33,579 nucleotides of DNA from Lachnospiraceae bacterium (GTDB lineage: Bacteria; Bacillota; Clostridia; Lachnospirales; Lachnospiraceae): positions 1 through 33,579 of the forward strand of contig JAQYDI010000109.1 in the NCBI GenBank assembly GCA_028724245.1, written 5' to 3'. Shown piece after piece: positions 32,118 through 33,579 of the stretch. Within the stretch, counting starts at the first letter, position 1, and every line of letters begins with the position of its first letter. Position numbers and translations under genes: made by a program. Below the pieces are notes generated by a model that worked only from the letters and a program-made list of their open reading frames with translations, was not told where the DNA came from and did not search any database.

Positions 32118-32248
32118 CAACGGCAGCAGTCGGCATTAAATTTGAAGATATCTGCTGCGCATATTGAAACCGGCGGTGTGTGTGTTATGTGTGCTGGACC
32201 TGGTCAATGCTGAAAATGACCTGAAATTAATCATAGGGAGGGAATAAC

Positions 32249-32977
32249 ATGCGGTATACTGCGATTGTGCTTGCTGCAGGAAAAGGAAAACGGATGAATT
32301 CCAGAGTTTCAAAACAGTTTCTGGAACTGAATGGGAAACCTGTGTTATACTATGCGCTGGCGGCATTTGAAAAAAGTGCGGTCAATGATATCATACTGGT
32401 TACGCAGGAGAATGATATTGAATACTGTCGGAAAGAAATTGTGGAAAAATACGGTTTCCGGAAGATCAGCCGGATTACTGCGGGCGGTAAAGAACGTTAT
32501 GATTCAGTCTGGAAAGGTCTTCAGGCAGCAGGACAAAGCGATTATATACTGATTCATGACGGTGCCCGTGCATTTATAGATCAGGAAACAATTGCGCGCT
32601 GCATGCAGGACGTGGTAAAAAGCAGAGCCTGTGTGGCAGCAGTGCCGGTAAAGGACACGATCAAAGCAGCAGACAGTAATCTGCTGGGGGTGGAAACACC
32701 GGACCGCAGCAGGCTGTGGACGATTCAGACCCCTCAGGTATTTGAGCAGCCGCTGATTTATGAAGCTTATAGAAAAATGACACTGGAGCAGGAGTCAGGG
32801 ACAGCTCCGATGGTAACGGATGATACCATGGTAGCAGAGCATTATATGGGAATCCACTCTCATATGGTTATGGGATCATATTATAATATAAAGGTAACGA
32901 CACCGGAAGACCTGATTCTTGGGCAGGCCATTCTGGATCATGCTGCACCGGATCATACCGTTCCAAATAAAAAATAA
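32249..32977 (+). CDS. ispD: 2-C-methyl-D-erythritol 4-phosphate cytidylyltransferase
   Basis: This 242-residue enzyme couples CTP to methylerythritol phosphate in the MEP isoprenoid pathway. It has the nucleotide-binding AIVLAAGKGKRMNSRVSKQFLEL, TAGGKERYDSVWKGL, LIHDGARAFID, AAVPVKDTIK and TIQTPQVFEQPLIYEAY. The usual DDTMVAEHY (VTDD) and KVTTPEDLILGQAIL motifs close the protein. Some Bacillota use close relatives (TarI) to activate ribitol phosphate for teichoic acid; no tarJ-like gene is beside it, so IspD is preferred. ATG 32249 follows AGGGAGGG. It sits 131 bases after tsaD. Confidence 0.93.
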   Translation: MRYTAIVLAAGKGKRMNSRVSKQFLELNGKPVLYYALAAFEKSAVNDIILVTQENDIEYCRKEIVEKYGFRKISRITAGGKERYDSVWKGLQAAGQSDYILIHDGARAFIDQETIARCMQDVVKSRACVAAVPVKDTIKAADSNLLGVETPDRSRLWTIQTPQVFEQPLIYEAYRKMTLEQESGTAPMVTDDTMVAEHYMGIHSHMVMGSYYNIKVTTPEDLILGQAILDHAAPDHTVPNKK

Positions 32978-32995
32978 AAAAATTGAAAAAAAGTG

Positions 32996-33024
32996 TTGAC
33001 ATAAAACAGGTTTGGTGCTATTAT
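32996..33024 (+). promoter_or_regulatory. Promoter of the tRNA-Ser genes
   Basis: TTGACA (32996-33001), 17-base spacer, TATTAT (33019-33024), near consensus, about 40 bases before the first tRNA. Confidence 0.75.
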
Positions 33025-33065
33025 AAATGACGTCGCTGCGAGAGAAAAAGCGGAGGACAAGCCAT

Positions 33066-33151
33066 GGAGAGGTATCGAAGCGGTCATAACGAGGCGGTCT
33101 TGAAAACCGTTTGTCCGAAAGGGCACATGGGTTCGAATCCCATCCTCTCCG
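33066..33151 (+). tRNA. tRNA-Ser (anticodon UGA)
   Basis: An 86-base cloverleaf: acceptor GGAGAGG pairs with CCTCTCC (33144-33150), discriminator G33151, anticodon loop CTTGAAA, long serine-type variable arm and T loop GGTTCGAATCC. CCA is not encoded. Confidence 0.95.
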
Positions 33152-33206
33152 CTCGATTGCAAAGCAATCACATTTATAATATTGGATTCTGATAATTCAG
33201 GCTCAT

Positions 33207-33295
33207 GGAGAAGTACCCAAGAGGTTGAAGGGGCTCCCCTGGAAAGGGAGTAGGTCGTTAATAGCGGCGCGAGGGTTCAAATCCCTCCTTCTCCG
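33207..33295 (+). tRNA. tRNA-Ser (anticodon GGA)
   Basis: An 89-base cloverleaf: acceptor GGAGAAG pairs with CTTCTCC (33288-33294), discriminator G33295, anticodon loop CTGGAAA, long variable arm (TAGGTCGTTAATAGCGGC) and T loop GGTTCAAATCC. CCA is not encoded. A short GTTTC/GAAAC hairpin follows. Confidence 0.95.
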
Positions 33296-33382
33296 TTCGT
33301 TTCTGTAAAGAAACATCTATTTTGAAGTTTGGCAGACAGCAATACGCTGAAAAAACTGTTAAAAAGAAAAATAAAAAAGTAG

Positions 33383-33411
33383 TTGACAAACATACGAAAA
33401 TGTGATAAACT
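33383..33411 (+). promoter_or_regulatory. Strong promoter, probably of an rRNA operon
   Basis: TTGACA (33383-33388), 17-base spacer, TAAACT (33406-33411), preceded by an A-rich stretch (about 33350-33382) that could act as an UP element. Confidence 0.65.
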
Positions 33412-33579
33412 ACAAAAGTTGCTGACGCAGGCCAGCATCGACAGGAACCTTGATAACTGAACAACGTAAGAATAAAACCTTTAAAGAAATCTTCGAAAGA
33501 AGATGGATTTCCTGAAAATTCTTTGAAAACATTTAAAGAACAACAACCTAAAAGGTAAAAACGGAAAAGATAAGCCATA
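33412..33579 (+). other. Probable 5-prime leader of an rRNA operon (16S lies beyond the window)
   Basis: The stretch after the promoter is non-coding. It contains CCTTGATAACTGAACAA, a string of the type found in rRNA leaders of Bacillota, a stem GAAATC...GATTTC (about 33486-33512) and a boxA-like ATTCTTTGAAAAC (33518-33530), the antitermination signal of rRNA operons. The mature 16S start is not reached, so this is inference. Confidence 0.55.

Noticed and set aside
32953..33171. Minus-strand ORF with the string EDGIRTHV, and a similar one at 33258-33578 with EKEGFEPSRRY
   Set aside because: These are antisense readings of the two tRNA-Ser genes, a well-known source of false protein annotations.

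Overview
The window looks like a chromosomal segment of a low-to-mid GC Gram-positive anaerobe of the Clostridia, most like the Lachnospiraceae. The evidence is strong AGGAGG ribosome binding sites almost everywhere, TTGaca/TATaaT promoters with 17-base spacing, a long-form hibernation factor, a PheB-type ACT protein next to homoserine dehydrogenase, an ECF riboflavin S component, and Fe-S, Crp-type and thioredoxin reductase genes. The genus assignment is inference. No prophage, CRISPR array or intact insertion sequence with a transposase was seen.

Layout. 1-1505: the tail of ribosomal protein L25/Ctc, structured intergenic DNA, an Hsp20 gene on the minus strand and a small unknown ORF. 1732-3617: a VanR/VanS-like two-component system. 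3990-4919: a membrane-anchored C39-like cysteine peptidase. 4922-6860: a minus-strand Fe-S protein and a plus-strand Crp/Fnr regulator, separated by two inverted copies of a large palindromic repeat. 6897-11449: an AraC regulator followed by two paralogous GH13 alpha-glucosidases. 11676-16532: a complete branched-chain amino acid ABC transporter (livJHMGF). 16749-19366: thioredoxin reductase and a secreted SH3/NlpC-P60 wall hydrolase. 19606-24793: hpf (minus), a 0.9-kb non-coding region with a MITE-like element and a DnaA-box cluster, then secA and prfB. 25026-27401: pheB-type ACT protein, hom and ribU. 27517-32977: a YcxB-like protein, the t6A genes tsaE, tsaB, rimI and tsaD with rnz and a small Cys-rich protein, then ispD. 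33066-33579: two tRNA-Ser genes and what looks like the promoter and leader of an rRNA operon that starts beyond the window.

Most coding content is core housekeeping or ordinary metabolism. The unusual material is non-coding. A family of intergenic elements shares ends of the type GTAACTGTTCAGAG...CTCTGAACAGTTAC and has richly paired interiors. One copy (20378-20522) has terminal inverted repeats and flanking 8-base direct repeats. Two copies (5578-5812 and 5855-6091) are related in inverted orientation and show paired, compensatory base changes in their hairpin arms. Others are multi-hairpin or partial copies. The other notable points are a prfB frameshift site built on UAA instead of UGA, a cluster of perfect DnaA boxes between hpf and secA, a promoter placed inside the 5-prime arm of a terminator ahead of livJ, and a strong hairpin between livJ and livH.

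All statements rest on reading the sequence by eye. Family names come from recognised motifs, and no database search was run.
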